The notes beneath the pieces were generated by a model. That model had not been told where the DNA came from. It ran no database searches and saw nothing but the letters and a program-made list of their open reading frames with translations. The translations under genes and the position numbers were made by a program. Positions 18,101-27,230 of a stretch of DNA of 36,703 bases are shown piece by piece (position 1 is the first letter of the stretch; the number at the start of each line of letters is the position of its first letter). Source of the stretch: Deltaproteobacteria bacterium (GTDB taxonomy: Bacteria; Desulfobacterota; Desulfarculia; Adiutricales; Adiutricaceae). The stretch spans positions 1-36,703 of the forward strand of contig JAISWF010000096.1 in assembly GCA_031271165.1 (NCBI GenBank). The letters run 5' to 3'.

Positions 18101-21100
18101 TTCTCATCATTGAACCCGCCGTACTTGGCCGCCAGCCACAAGGGATCAGGTAGGTAGCGAGGCGGCTCAATGGTTTCACCGCTGGCGGGGAAGCGGAAAA
18201 ACCTGGTTGAGGTCAGGGGGAGACGGGCACTGCCGCAAAGCGGAGTGACTATGGCATGGGGCCGCTTGTCAGTATCGGAAATGAATCCAGGCATCTGCCG
18301 ATTGCCGGTAACCCCGTCTTTAAAGAGCTTGGGATTACTTTCGGAAGCGGTAAAGTTCTGCGGTTCAATATCATTAGCCGTCCCAGCCCGATAGCAGGTT
18401 GGCGGAGTATTAAGCGGATGGGCGATGGTCATCAGGCCAAATTCCTGGCCCTTGTTGTTGACGCTGACAGTGGTGCCCTCATTTAAGACCTTCTGGGGGC
18501 TTCCACCCATATAGTTGTGCTCGTTTTGGATCTCCAGATAGGTCCCCTCACCATTACCCAGGGACCGGCTGGGGTTTTCAATACCGGAATCGTAGTTGAG
18601 TCCTCCGTGAATGTAGTAACCAATGTTCATCGGCATATTGCGATCGGAGTAGTCAATTTTTTCTTCCAAAGAGTAGACAAAGATAGCTACGCCGATGGCA
18701 TCTTTCATCTCTTCAGGCTTGGTAACCTTTTTATAAATCCGTCCGGGCTCCCCGATGTAGCCGTAAACGTCCATGACCTCCTCGTAGCCAACTTCGGCGT
18801 AAGGCCGGTCGATAAAAAGGCTCTCGGTCTCGTCAAAAACGTAATCAATGGGGGAGACGCCGCCTTCCTTATGGATTATATTGTTACTGGTATAATCCAA
18901 GAACTTTTCCGCTCCAGGGAAGGTCCTCATCAGGGCCTGACGTCCGGCTTTACCACTACTGCTGTACTGGTCGCCAAACTCGGGGTAAATGAGCCGGGCA
19001 TAGCTCTGCATGAGCGTCGGATCAGGATCTGACTTGGAGGTCAGGATGCCGGTTGGCCGGTGAAAATAGGCCGGGAGCTGAGACCAACGCTTGGGCATGT
19101 AAGCTGCAACATGGAACTCTTTGGGACGCTCGCTGCTAAAAATGTAGTTGGGCCGCCCAGCGTGATCCCAGCTGCGGTAAACCCACTCACGGTGACGCTT
19201 AAAGGGCGCCGCTGCATAACGGCCGTCTTTGAAATACTCGTACATAATCCTTTTGGCAACTTGGCGTTCTTTGGCACTGCCGCAGCCGGCCACCAGATCC
19301 CGATAGGTTTTGTCGTCGCACCGACCTTCTGAGCTTTCGCGGTCATTAATGACTGTATTGTCAACATCGGGGTTGTAGGCGGCATACTTTTTAGCGGTCG
19401 GTTCTGTCTTGTGGGTCTTGGGATAACCATAATTAAAGGGCTGATGAAAGTAGACAAAGGAAATATCGCGCTCATCGTCGCGCGACGGGTACCCTTCTTT
19501 GTTGCCATGACCAGACTCGTAACGGAAGCTCTCGGTCAGGGCCTTGTTGGCGTTGGAATCACACTCACCGGTATAGCATTCGCGGATCAGATCAAAGTAA
19601 TAGCGAACCGGAGCGTCAAGCTGATAGTCGTCGCCCTCACCCTCCAGTCGACCGGTAAAACCGGCGAAAACGGCTCCGCTGTAGACCTGCCCTTGATCGT
19701 TAGCCCGCCACTGGATGATGTTGGTGGTAAAGGGTCCGACATATTGAATGCCTTGAGGGTCAGTACTTCCATCTTTGCAATAATCGCTGACTCCGTCATT
19801 GTTACCACAGGGCCAAGCCACGCTCATGGCCACCGGGCTGATGGAAATGGTATGGCCTTTGGCGGTAAGGTTTATTTTCGGGAAAATTGAAGGCAGAGCC
19901 ACGGCAAAGGTCTGAATCTGATTTCCGCTTTCATCAAAGTCGTGGGTATTGCCGTAGTAAGCCACCGCCGCTGCCGCATATGTTCCATAGGTCTGAGGGG
20001 TGGACGGACACAAACCGCGAACTTGGGACAGAGAGGTCAGGACCCGAGGTATGCACAGGTTGGTGTCATCGTCCGAGGCCGGCTGCCGAGACGAGTTGTT
20101 GACGGTGATGGCCCCAGGGGCACCGGTATTAAGGTTGGCGATATAGAAAGACTGGCCGCTAAAGCCCTCTAATTTAGTAATGACATCAAGGTAGGAACCC
20201 ATATCAAAGGACTTGGAAAGACCGGCCGCATTTTTAAAGCTTTCAGGGGCCGCAAAGCCGAGGTTGAGCTGGGGGATAGCGCCAGCCCCGTCGCGGTAGC
20301 CGTGAGGGGTACCTGGCAGCATGTCGCCGTCATGACTGACAGAGGTGGAGCTTAAAAGCAAGATCACCGGCTTGAGGCAGTCGCCGGACCCGCCGTACAA
20401 GGGTGATTTCCACGGATCAAACCCGGCGCTCCCCAAACGGGGAAGGGCAACGCTCTCTTGAGACTCCATAAATCCTGGGTTGGGCCAGACTGGATAGGAG
20501 GCAAAGTACAAAAGACCAGCGTAGAGCATCTCGCCGATCGGATTGCCAAAGTTACTCTCTAATGGATCGCTCCAGCCAGCCCCGCGGGCAAGCATTTGAG
20601 TGTCCACTCCAGTGCGGGCCTCATTGAGGGGGGTAAGCCGGCTTTTGGTAACCTGAGTGATACTATCAAGCATCAGAAAGATGTTGTCATTAACCGTCCC
20701 CTTATAGGTCCCGTCGGCATTGATCTGGTTTCTGATCGAAGTAACATTATGCCGCAGCCAGCCGGCATCCCAGCGATTTTGGTTGTTAAAGGCTCCAGTT
20801 AAGAGCCCGAAGAGGGCCTGATCGAGCTTGGCATACTTCTGCAACAGGCCCACCGGTTTAAAATTTTCACCATAGCGCTCGCAATAGTCGCCAGCCTCTA
20901 TGAGGTCCTGGCTGGGAATAGCATTTTTGTTGGCTGGTCTTTTGAGCCCGGCCTTACCTCGGCCATAGTCCAAGCGACTGGTAAAATCGTAGACCTCTTC
21001 TTTGGTCAACTGCCGGCAGGCTTCAACGGTTACCTCCCAGTAGGCTGTTTTTTGTTGGTCGGCAAAGGAGTTAAGGATATAAAGAAGCGGCGTGTACTGA

Positions 21101-22131
21101 TGGCGGTATTTAGGCATAAAATAGGCACTATATGACCTAAAACCCTCATGGTTGGTAACGTCTTCTTTTTGACGCATAAACCAGATATTGTCATAAATGT
21201 AAAAACGATGACCGCTTCGGCCGTAGCTATGGAGCCTCCGGTAATGGCCGGCCCAGCGGTCGGGATCGATGGGGGTGTAATTAACTGAGTCGTAGTAGGG
21301 AGCCCCTTCGTTGTAGTCAAGCCAAAAATACTTGGTAAAGTCGTCATAGCTCCAGACGCCAGCGTTTTCGGCTATGTACTCGGCCGCCAGATAGGTTGTC
21401 TTCGGAGTATCAACCACCCTCTTGCCGCCATAAAGCACTTGCCGGATGACGTCGATCCTGGAACTGGTCATCCAGTTGAGCCAGTTCCCGCTCCAGAGCC
21501 TGGTTTCAGTATAGGTTGACCACTTGGCGGGATCTTTGTCAGTCATTTTTTTGCCATGAGAATCCATGTCCTGGGAACCGTCGACTTTGTTTTTAGCCGG
21601 ACATATTCCAGTGGCTGACCTTGGAGCCCGAAAGCCAGGACGTCCGACCGGGGATCTTTCCCAGCCATTGGCGATTTCTTTGGCCAGACGGCTAGAGTCT
21701 CTATTGGTGCCGGTAGAATCTTCTACGTCCTCAATGCTGGGCCCTAATCTCACAAAATGACCGCGGTCGATCCAGTTGGGAGTCTTGTTCCAATCTTTAA
21801 TATGGTCGGTAGCCGAACCAGCATTGGTGCCATCTTTCTGCCAATTGTAGGTGTAGCAGGAATACGGGTCGAAAATCCCGGTGTAGACCACGGCAGGATT
21901 AAACCCCACATCGGTATTACCGTCGCCATCATGATCGGCCGGGGCCACGTAGGCCGGGGCATAAATGTCAATATCCTTGCTTAAAACCATTAGAATGGCT
22001 GGTTTTGTTGCACCCACCAAAAGAGGAGGCTGCGAATAATAATCAGCGGCCTTCGGAGGGATAGCCGTAGCCGGAATGGAAACGGCTAAAATTAAGCCAA
22101 AGATAAAGGCAAAGACAGTCGATCTAATCAT
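15142..22131 (-). CDS. pilY1: PilY1-like type IV pilus tip adhesin, very long
   Basis: About 2,329 aa, roughly twice the length of Pseudomonas PilY1. A signal peptide covers about residues 1-23 (ending IPATA). An Asp-rich calcium-loop-like motif DHDGDGNTD follows near residue 66, another, DENNDGIPQENEFD, near 1340. The block AFERIMSTMNVGTATSASVN near 1390 is the conserved segment preceding the PilY1 C-terminal domain. The C-terminal beta-propeller starts around 1690 with VVGANDGMLHAINMG and then GREMWAFIPQSLLPHLQWL, the hallmark of PilC/PilY1. The segment KPVILLLSSTSVSHDGD lies near 590 where relatives have a von Willebrand-like part. ATG at 22131 is preferred, with AGGTG eight bases before; an in-frame GTG at 22140 overlaps that site. 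It heads the minus-strand pilus operon and is expected to cap the pilus tip and mediate adhesion or surface sensing. Confidence 0.93.
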   Translation of the reverse strand: MIRSTVFAFIFGLILAVSIPATAIPPKAADYYSQPPLLVGATKPAILMVLSKDIDIYAPAYVAPADHDGDGNTDVGFNPAVVYTGIFDPYSCYTYNWQKDGTNAGSATDHIKDWNKTPNWIDRGHFVRLGPSIEDVEDSTGTNRDSSRLAKEIANGWERSPVGRPGFRAPRSATGICPAKNKVDGSQDMDSHGKKMTDKDPAKWSTYTETRLWSGNWLNWMTSSRIDVIRQVLYGGKRVVDTPKTTYLAAEYIAENAGVWSYDDFTKYFWLDYNEGAPYYDSVNYTPIDPDRWAGHYRRLHSYGRSGHRFYIYDNIWFMRQKEDVTNHEGFRSYSAYFMPKYRHQYTPLLYILNSFADQQKTAYWEVTVEACRQLTKEEVYDFTSRLDYGRGKAGLKRPANKNAIPSQDLIEAGDYCERYGENFKPVGLLQKYAKLDQALFGLLTGAFNNQNRWDAGWLRHNVTSIRNQINADGTYKGTVNDNIFLMLDSITQVTKSRLTPLNEARTGVDTQMLARGAGWSDPLESNFGNPIGEMLYAGLLYFASYPVWPNPGFMESQESVALPRLGSAGFDPWKSPLYGGSGDCLKPVILLLSSTSVSHDGDMLPGTPHGYRDGAGAIPQLNLGFAAPESFKNAAGLSKSFDMGSYLDVITKLEGFSGQSFYIANLNTGAPGAITVNNSSRQPASDDDTNLCIPRVLTSLSQVRGLCPSTPQTYGTYAAAAVAYYGNTHDFDESGNQIQTFAVALPSIFPKINLTAKGHTISISPVAMSVAWPCGNNDGVSDYCKDGSTDPQGIQYVGPFTTNIIQWRANDQGQVYSGAVFAGFTGRLEGEGDDYQLDAPVRYYFDLIRECYTGECDSNANKALTESFRYESGHGNKEGYPSRDDERDISFVYFHQPFNYGYPKTHKTEPTAKKYAAYNPDVDNTVINDRESSEGRCDDKTYRDLVAGCGSAKERQVAKRIMYEYFKDGRYAAAPFKRHREWVYRSWDHAGRPNYIFSSERPKEFHVAAYMPKRWSQLPAYFHRPTGILTSKSDPDPTLMQSYARLIYPEFGDQYSSSGKAGRQALMRTFPGAEKFLDYTSNNIIHKEGGVSPIDYVFDETESLFIDRPYAEVGYEEVMDVYGYIGEPGRIYKKVTKPEEMKDAIGVAIFVYSLEEKIDYSDRNMPMNIGYYIHGGLNYDSGIENPSRSLGNGEGTYLEIQNEHNYMGGSPQKVLNEGTTVSVNNKGQEFGLMTIAHPLNTPPTCYRAGTANDIEPQNFTASESNPKLFKDGVTGNRQMPGFISDTDKRPHAIVTPLCGSARLPLTSTRFFRFPASGETIEPPRYLPDPLWLAAKYGGFNDENNDGIPQENEFDVLPEPNGDDIPDNYFYANTLSELKEKLSEAFERIMSTMNVGTATSASVNSVLGGGVTVRTYFQTVHSPAESPEVPEIKWLGGTYALFIDLWGNMREDTNLNGQLDLDCGFEGDPGSERSSTSKGDWIVEFVDCQKLSSATERQACYDKRDISDIKTIARVYPDQNGQNYKDLSPSRLQYVSLGDLRTVWNLSRDLSSLTDDEILQPRTTFKELDTSKRRVYYYHEDLFAKKNFSFGNSNLLRSTDGLKLAPYMLQTDSNTATRLIEFILGKDQAGWRSRQTLSPWFDLTKGQPIVCRLGDIINSQPIISGTPFSNYDYIFSDGSYATYKVRYSKRRNLAVVGANDGMLHAINMGFPISLKEGYNGYTDKAKSYIGREMWAFIPQSLLPHLQWLPLLDYAHSYYLDLTPTVVEIKDPTKSEALGGPWRTIIIGSLRFGGRAIELDTNGSKYSYSEVFALDVTDPDTEPVLLWRFTHPQLGLVVARPTVVRNNAQGDNWYVLVGSGPTYDNYDAKTGITSTIKDGPLAYKGLSNQSAKLFVFNAVTGPEGGVTVIDTKRPKSFFTNSQVLTAPQYTVKNADGLVSWRNVLAYFSLTHSALDNDLLCLNTSVESAPYLSPSRPDDFCVSKRYGNNGAIDKGGIWRLYMDGAPSTWATNFKVFFEADRPISGAVNTTVDARGRLWVIFGSGRYWSSDDSRVCEGLSSAAFKACQLNHVNYLYGIKEPVDASGNLTLGKVNESSLFDVSNIAVYPNTTVKSVASDGQTSALVVDGEPLNDYTAVANAILSDSYQGYRRALKTNSTTYIDSNEVDIPDDEKYKDTDWWEGLSYEMILEQPSVAPFGGSGSIMALSTFLPRSVSCGSAGHSYGYILDTFSGLPKPDFGNQSFVSINSFQDSALPDNDGHQAVSDHVSSVGGKSAAAVFVVTGTNEGKRGQFEIVNSDGTVTVFKLPEPEVYKGGIISWREVLDFSNVGGSE

Positions 22132-24230
22132 GATTGGCACCTACAAGAAAGTTATGTGATCGGCAAAAAATGAACATGAACTGGTAAAAACAAATATTTA
22201 TTTTTTATTATTATTTTTTTTAATCAACAGGCAAATATTATTTCCAGAGATATCCCTCAGCTTTCCAAAGCTTAGTCCGCCCAAATTTTTTATAGCAAAA
22301 AATATGCCAAACACCTCAAATGTTTCCAGACCTCTCTGAAGCACCATCGGCCACCAAGTCGTCTCCAAACAGACGCCGTGAGCAGATTGGTCCGATCAAT
22401 TTTTTATTTCGGAGGCACGAAAAGACAGGCTATTGTGAATTAAGCCAGACAGTCACCAAGAGCCTTAACGGTTTTTGTCTAACATATCAATTATCGATAA
22501 ATATTATTTTAAAGCAATAATAAGTTTATTTTGAGTTCTAAAAGTAACTATAAAAATTCAAAACAGCAATTTAATTATTTAATATAAATATCAAAAAATA
22601 TTCGCCATATAGAGCATCACATACACACTTAATAGTATATATTTAAACTATTAATCAATATTAACATAAAAATAAAAGTATTTTTCTGTTAATATACCTA
22701 TAAAAATAATTTTTTATAAATATTTAGCCTGATTTACTTATCAAAAACTAAGAAAATATGATTTTTAATATGCCATTGAGTGAATTTGCAGGCCTCTAAA
22801 TTCAACTGGACCTTGTCATTTTGCGTACTAAAAAATGGTAGTTCACAGCATTTTTTGTTCACCAAAAACTCCATCTCTCAGCCAGTCGAGTTCTCCAAAA
22901 ATTCCCTAGAAAAATCATCGCCCCACCGACCGTCAGCAAAAAAAAACCGCCTTTAACCGAGCCTCAATAAAAGTAGATTTCTGCGACCTTTTGCGCTATT
23001 ATTAAGCCTTATTTTAAACTATAATAAAATAAAGTCTAAACTTTGAAGCCGATTACCGGTCTGGCACAAAAAAATATGGCCAATCCATTAAGTCGTTACC
23101 TTATGTCAGAGATTTTAGTAAGTTCGCCCCCAAAAAGCACCCTTGAACTTACGATTGCCAAGTTGGCGGCGGAAAAATAAGATTTAACGCTTAGTTATGC
23201 CGCAGCCATCTCAAAAACCAAATATGCTTATGGCCATGAAAAAAACAACGGCGTCCGAACTTGCCAAAACGATCGTTTGGTCCTTTTCGTCCATCTCGGC
23301 CTAAGATACCCGATTAACCTGACTCAAATAGTCTTCTGAAGTGAGTCTGGCCAACTAAGTCACTATGGCCAAGTTAACTTTAGTTGTTGAAAAAAGGCTG
23401 ACAATCCACCTTAAAAAGAGTAAAATAACGACTGGTAACCGGGGGCGGCTCTGAAAAATGGAGTTGACCAGCCGGCGGGCTACCGTGCCCCTAAAGGGGA
23501 CCGACCAAAAAAAAGCTGGACATTTCACCCAATTAACTCAACAAAACCAAGCTTGGCCAGGCCGTCCTCAACTCTCGCTCCAGGTCCTGACCTTGGGTTA
23601 AGGTAGCTAAATGCTCTCCAAAGGTATGAAAGATGTGGTGCGGGGGGGTGTCAGGGTGGATTTAATCCAGCTTGACCTACATTTCCGAGCCAAACTAGAT
23701 TATAATAGCAAATATCAGTGGGCATTACCAGTAAAAAATGAAAATTTTTTTAAGGCCTATGAAAATGTTCATCAAAAACGGCCTTGACTGCATTTTTACC
23801 AAAAATTGGCCAGCCTAAAGAGGTTAAAAGAGCTTTTAAACATCTAACGGCTCTAAGTGGCCATTGATATTATTTAAGATTTGACCCTTGGTCTTATTGC
23901 TAGTTCTGAAACAGCTGGTTTCGAAGTTGTTGACAGGGAAGATTAGGTGAAGTGCGCTTCTGAAGCTGATTTTGGCGGCTATGACCTTTTTCGGAATACG
24001 ACCTAGAAATACCAAAAAGGCTATCGTAGTCCAACAATATACTGCTTTAATAATTATCACAATATATTTTAAAATGGAGAAAAAAATGAATTTATAGATA
24101 CATTTTGCCGATCAAGTTAAGGTGACTGCGACTGTATTTTCTGGACGACCGGAGGACTAGTTATGGTCACTATATTTTATCTTAACCACATAATATAATT
24201 TCTTATTTATTAGACTAGATTAGGCGGTAT
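22132..24230. other. 2.1 kb intergenic region, largely AT-rich
   Basis: Contains the upstream regions of the divergent PilY1 and Sel1-repeat genes. From about 22190 to 22760 it is very AT-rich with no open frame of substance. From 23070 to 23340 the plus strand reads as a continuous frame broken by one TAA, possibly a decayed gene (see findings). A small hairpin with CCCC and GGGG arms at about 23488-23499 has no T run. The frame at 23836-24060 on the minus strand is unconvincing. Confidence 0.4.
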
Positions 24231-25184
24231 ATGGCCAAGAAAATTTCATTGATGTTTGGTGTATTAATAATAGTTATTATCTATTTAGGATACACTAATT
24301 GGTGGGCTAGCTCCACTTATTTTTACAATAAGGCTCAGACGTTCGATAAAAAACAGCAATATCAAAGTGCTTTCCAATATTATATGAAAGCGGCGGTTAA
24401 AGGCTCAATTGAAGCTCACTACCAGCTGGCTAGGTATTACCGTCAAGGTCTGGGGGTGGCCGTCGATTCGGCCCAAGCCTTGGCCTGGACCATCCAGGCG
24501 GCTGAGGAGAATTACCCCATCGCTCAGTTCGACCTCGGCCTGTGGTACAACAGCGCTCAGTCTGGGGCGCAGGACCCCGACCTAGCCTTTGAATGGTTCA
24601 GCAAATCGGCTGGCCAGGGATTTGCTCCGGCTGAACACAACCTGGGCTTTATTTACGCCTCCGGACAAACCCGTGCCCAGGATTTTAACCAGGCCGCCCA
24701 GTGGTGGGAGCGAGCAGCCCAGCAAAATATCGCCCTTTCCCAGTATTATCTGGCTGCCATGTACGCCCAAGGCTGGGGCCTGGAGCAGGATTTGGAAAAA
24801 GCGTCATTCTGGGCTCTCAAAGCGGCTCAATCCGGGCTAGGCGCCGCTCAGTACCTGTCTGGAATTTTCTTCATCAATGGCTGGGGAGTAGAAACCGATG
24901 ACGCCAAGGCGGCTGAGTGGTTCGAAAAAGCCCGACGCCAGGGCATAGAGGAAATTGATTACGTAATCCGATTAGTCGATCATGAGGGCCAGGCGATTAT
25001 TGATTCACCGGTCAAGAGTCTTCCAACCGGGTCAGGCGGCAGCCCTCAGCAGGAGGCCCCCAATAGCCTAGCTTCACCGGCTGAGCAGACTGAGCAGACT
25101 CCCCAAAGTCTGGCTCCCGCCCCTGATGGCACCCAACCGGCTGAGGCCGAAGGAAATGCTGTGACTCCGGCTAACGAGCCGTAA
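24231..25184 (+). CDS. Sel1-repeat (TPR-like) protein with N-terminal membrane anchor
   Basis: A 317-aa protein. Residues about 5-24 (ISLMFGVLIIVIIYLGY) are a signal anchor. Residues about 60-240 hold five Sel1-type alpha-helical repeats of about 36 residues, each with the pattern AxYxLGxxYxxGxGVxxDxxxAxxWxxKAA. Examples are YQLARYYRQGLGVAVDSAQA and YLAAMYAQGWGLEQDLEKAS. The tail from about 255 is Pro/Gln/Ala/Ser-rich and probably disordered. Sel1 repeats are protein-protein scaffolds; in bacteria they often sit in the periplasm and serve signalling or envelope complexes. No partner can be named. The ATG has an AGGCGG-like site just upstream. It is convergent with the cobalamin pair and stands alone on its strand. 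Confidence 0.85.
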   Translation: MAKKISLMFGVLIIVIIYLGYTNWWASSTYFYNKAQTFDKKQQYQSAFQYYMKAAVKGSIEAHYQLARYYRQGLGVAVDSAQALAWTIQAAEENYPIAQFDLGLWYNSAQSGAQDPDLAFEWFSKSAGQGFAPAEHNLGFIYASGQTRAQDFNQAAQWWERAAQQNIALSQYYLAAMYAQGWGLEQDLEKASFWALKAAQSGLGAAQYLSGIFFINGWGVETDDAKAAEWFEKARRQGIEEIDYVIRLVDHEGQAIIDSPVKSLPTGSGGSPQQEAPNSLASPAEQTEQTPQSLAPAPDGTQPAEAEGNAVTPANEP

Positions 25185-25275
25185 CCAACCCCAAAGTAAG
25201 ATATCGCCTCCATGGCCGCCAGCCTTGCCCTGTCCGAGGGCCCTAAACAGCCGGCAGCCAATGACTTCAAGGCTA

Positions 25276-26577
25276 TCAGCTCAGAAGAGCTGCCGCCGCC
25301 GCTGGATTGGAGGGCAGATAAAAATGGATGTAACTGGCCGTCAGCCGACCCAAGCGGTAAACCGCTTCCCCGGGTTGGGGACGGCCATCCTGCCTGACTC
25401 CGAAAAGAGAAGGCTCTAAATCCATGATTATCTCTGAATGATGAAATGAGTGCCCCCTGAGCGGGCCTTGCGGAAAATTGGCGCTCATCAACCCCAGGCC
25501 CCTGAGGCTTCCGGTCAGCTCGGCCCGTCCGGGCAGGAGTCCGACCATGGGGAGCTGCCGGCCCTGATAAGTCAGCGATTCCAATAAATATAAAAGCCCG
25601 CCGCACTCAGCCAGAATCGGGCGGCCGGCCCGGTGGTGAGCTCGAATGTCGTCTATGAGGAGGCGATTTTCGGAAAGAGTTTCTAAATGGAGTTCCGGGT
25701 AGCCTCCAGGGAGATAGAGGGCGTCACAACCCGGGAGACGACTGCCGGCCAGCGGTGAGAAAAAAACGAGGCTGGCCCCCATCTCGGTCAGCAGATCAAG
25801 GTTGGCCCGATAAAGAAAACCAAAAGCCTCATCTTTGGCCACGGCCACGGTCAGTGATTTTAAAGAGGCCGATGAGACGGAAACATTGCCCGGCTCGAAA
25901 ACGACCTCTGGAGGCTTTAGTCCAATCTGCTGGCTTTCCAACTCCCCGGCCGCCAAATCCAGTCTCCGGTCGATGTCGGTCAGTTCAGAAGCCTGGACCA
26001 GCCCCAAATGACGACTGGGCAGTTCTATATCCCCTCCCCGCCTCAAGGCCCCGTACCAGGTAATCTTTTCCGGAAGCGATTCCCTAAGAAGCTTGGCGTG
26101 GCTCTCCCCCGCCACCCGGTTGGCCAGAACCCCAGAAAAACAAAGCCCCGGACGAAAGACACTCAGCCCGAGAGCTACCGCCCCAAAGGTCTGGGCCATG
26201 GCCCGGGCGTCAATGACCGCTAAAACCGGGAGTCCAAACTCCCCGGCCAAGTCGGCCGCCGAAGGACGGCCGTCAAAAAGCCCCATCACCCCTTCAACCA
26301 AGATAACATCGGCTTCAGCGGCCGCTCGCCACAAAAGATGCCGGCAATGCTCCAAGCCGACCATCCAAAGATCGAGCTGATAGACAGGCCCCCCACTGGC
26401 GGCTTCCAAGACGGTGGGATCCAAAAAATCGGGCCCGCACTTAAAGACCCGGACCCGGCGGCCGGCCCGGCGATGGAGACGGGCCAGAGCAGCGGTGACC
26501 GTGGTTTTGCCTTGCCCCGACGATGGAGCTGAGATCATGACCGCCGGGCAGACCCGCCGGCCGCTCATGACTTCCAT
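25276..26577 (-). CDS. cbiA: Cobyrinate a,c-diamide synthase
   Basis: A glutamine-dependent amidotransferase of 433 aa that uses ATP and glutamine to amidate the a and c side chains of cobyrinate (CbiA) or hydrogenobyrinate (CobB). The N-terminal dethiobiotin-synthetase-like domain carries the P-loop SSGQGKTTV (residues 19-27), KCGPDFLDP and VEGVMGLFDG. The C-terminal class I amidotransferase domain carries LPGGYPELH, the nucleophile Cys325 in AECGGLLYL, HSFHHSE near 376-382 and the catalytic His418 in ASYIHFYLPSNP. The gene overlaps the 3' end of the CbiC gene: the ATG at 26568 forms ATGA with the upstream stop and the ATG at 26577 lies nine bases earlier, so either may be the start. CbiA rather than CobB is favoured by length and by the anaerobic context. 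Confidence 0.93.
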   Translation of the reverse strand: MEVMSGRRVCPAVMISAPSSGQGKTTVTAALARLHRRAGRRVRVFKCGPDFLDPTVLEAASGGPVYQLDLWMVGLEHCRHLLWRAAAEADVILVEGVMGLFDGRPSAADLAGEFGLPVLAVIDARAMAQTFGAVALGLSVFRPGLCFSGVLANRVAGESHAKLLRESLPEKITWYGALRRGGDIELPSRHLGLVQASELTDIDRRLDLAAGELESQQIGLKPPEVVFEPGNVSVSSASLKSLTVAVAKDEAFGFLYRANLDLLTEMGASLVFFSPLAGSRLPGCDALYLPGGYPELHLETLSENRLLIDDIRAHHRAGRPILAECGGLLYLLESLTYQGRQLPMVGLLPGRAELTGSLRGLGLMSANFPQGPLRGHSFHHSEIIMDLEPSLFGVRQDGRPQPGEAVYRLGRLTASYIHFYLPSNPAAAAALLS

Positions 26578-27230
26578 GACTCGGCCTTGGCCAGGGCGGC
26601 CAGGGCGTTGATGGCTGCGGCGGCAACGTTGGAGCCGCCCTTACGGCTAAGGTTGGTGATGAAATAAGGAAGGCTGGAGGCGGCCAAGGCTCGCTTGGAC
26701 TCCAAAGCGTTGACAAAGCCCACTGGGAGCCCGACCACCAAGCGAGGCACTGCCAGTCCGGGGTCGGCTCCGAGGCGCTCTAGCAAGCGCAATAAGGCCG
26801 TGGGAGCATTTCCAAATACCCAAATCGCCCCCTGGGCGCCGACTTCCCCTGTCAAAGCCAGATCAACGGCCGCCATGGCCCTGGTCAAACCGGTCTTTTC
26901 CGCCTCAGCCTTGGTGGCGAGGTTATCAATTAAGCAAACCAGCCGGTTGGGAAATCCGCCCAACCGCTTGAGGTTTATGCCGCTTAAGGCCATTTTGGTG
27001 TCGGTCAAAACTACCGCCCCCTCTCTAATGGCCTTGACCCCAGATTCGACGGCCCCCGGGCTGATTACCAAATCGCGGGCGTAATCAAAATCGGCCGAAG
27101 TGTGGATCAGTCTCCTGACGACAGTCCAACTCTGAGGGTCCCAGTTATGAGATCCAGCCTCACTGTCGATTATGGCAAAACTTCTGGATTCTATGTCGGA
27201 GGGACCCAGTTTCCAATCTAATTGTTCCAT
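26565..27230 (-). CDS. cbiC: Precorrin-8X / cobalt-precorrin-8 methylmutase
   Basis: A 221-aa enzyme, close to the family's usual 210 residues, that moves the C11 methyl group to C12 to give (cobalt-)hydrogenobyrinate/cobyrinate. Visible signatures are PSDIESRSFAIIDSE (residues about 10-24), RRLIHTSADFDYA with the catalytic His43, ALSGINLKR, VFGNAPTALLRLLE and VGLPVGFVNALESKRAL. The next gene downstream, cobyrinate diamide synthase, uses its product directly, and the two overlap, so they form a logical two-step operon. GAGGA about seven bases upstream supports the ATG at 27230. No cobalamin riboswitch was recognised in the 331 bases before it. Confidence 0.93.
   Translation of the reverse strand: MEQLDWKLGPSDIESRSFAIIDSEAGSHNWDPQSWTVVRRLIHTSADFDYARDLVISPGAVESGVKAIREGAVVLTDTKMALSGINLKRLGGFPNRLVCLIDNLATKAEAEKTGLTRAMAAVDLALTGEVGAQGAIWVFGNAPTALLRLLERLGADPGLAVPRLVVGLPVGFVNALESKRALAASSLPYFITNLSRKGGSNVAAAAINALAALAKAESWKS

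Noticed and set aside
23480-23515. A CCCC/GGGG hairpin near an A run as a terminator
   Set aside because: The A run lies on the wrong side of the stem for either strand to act as a terminator.
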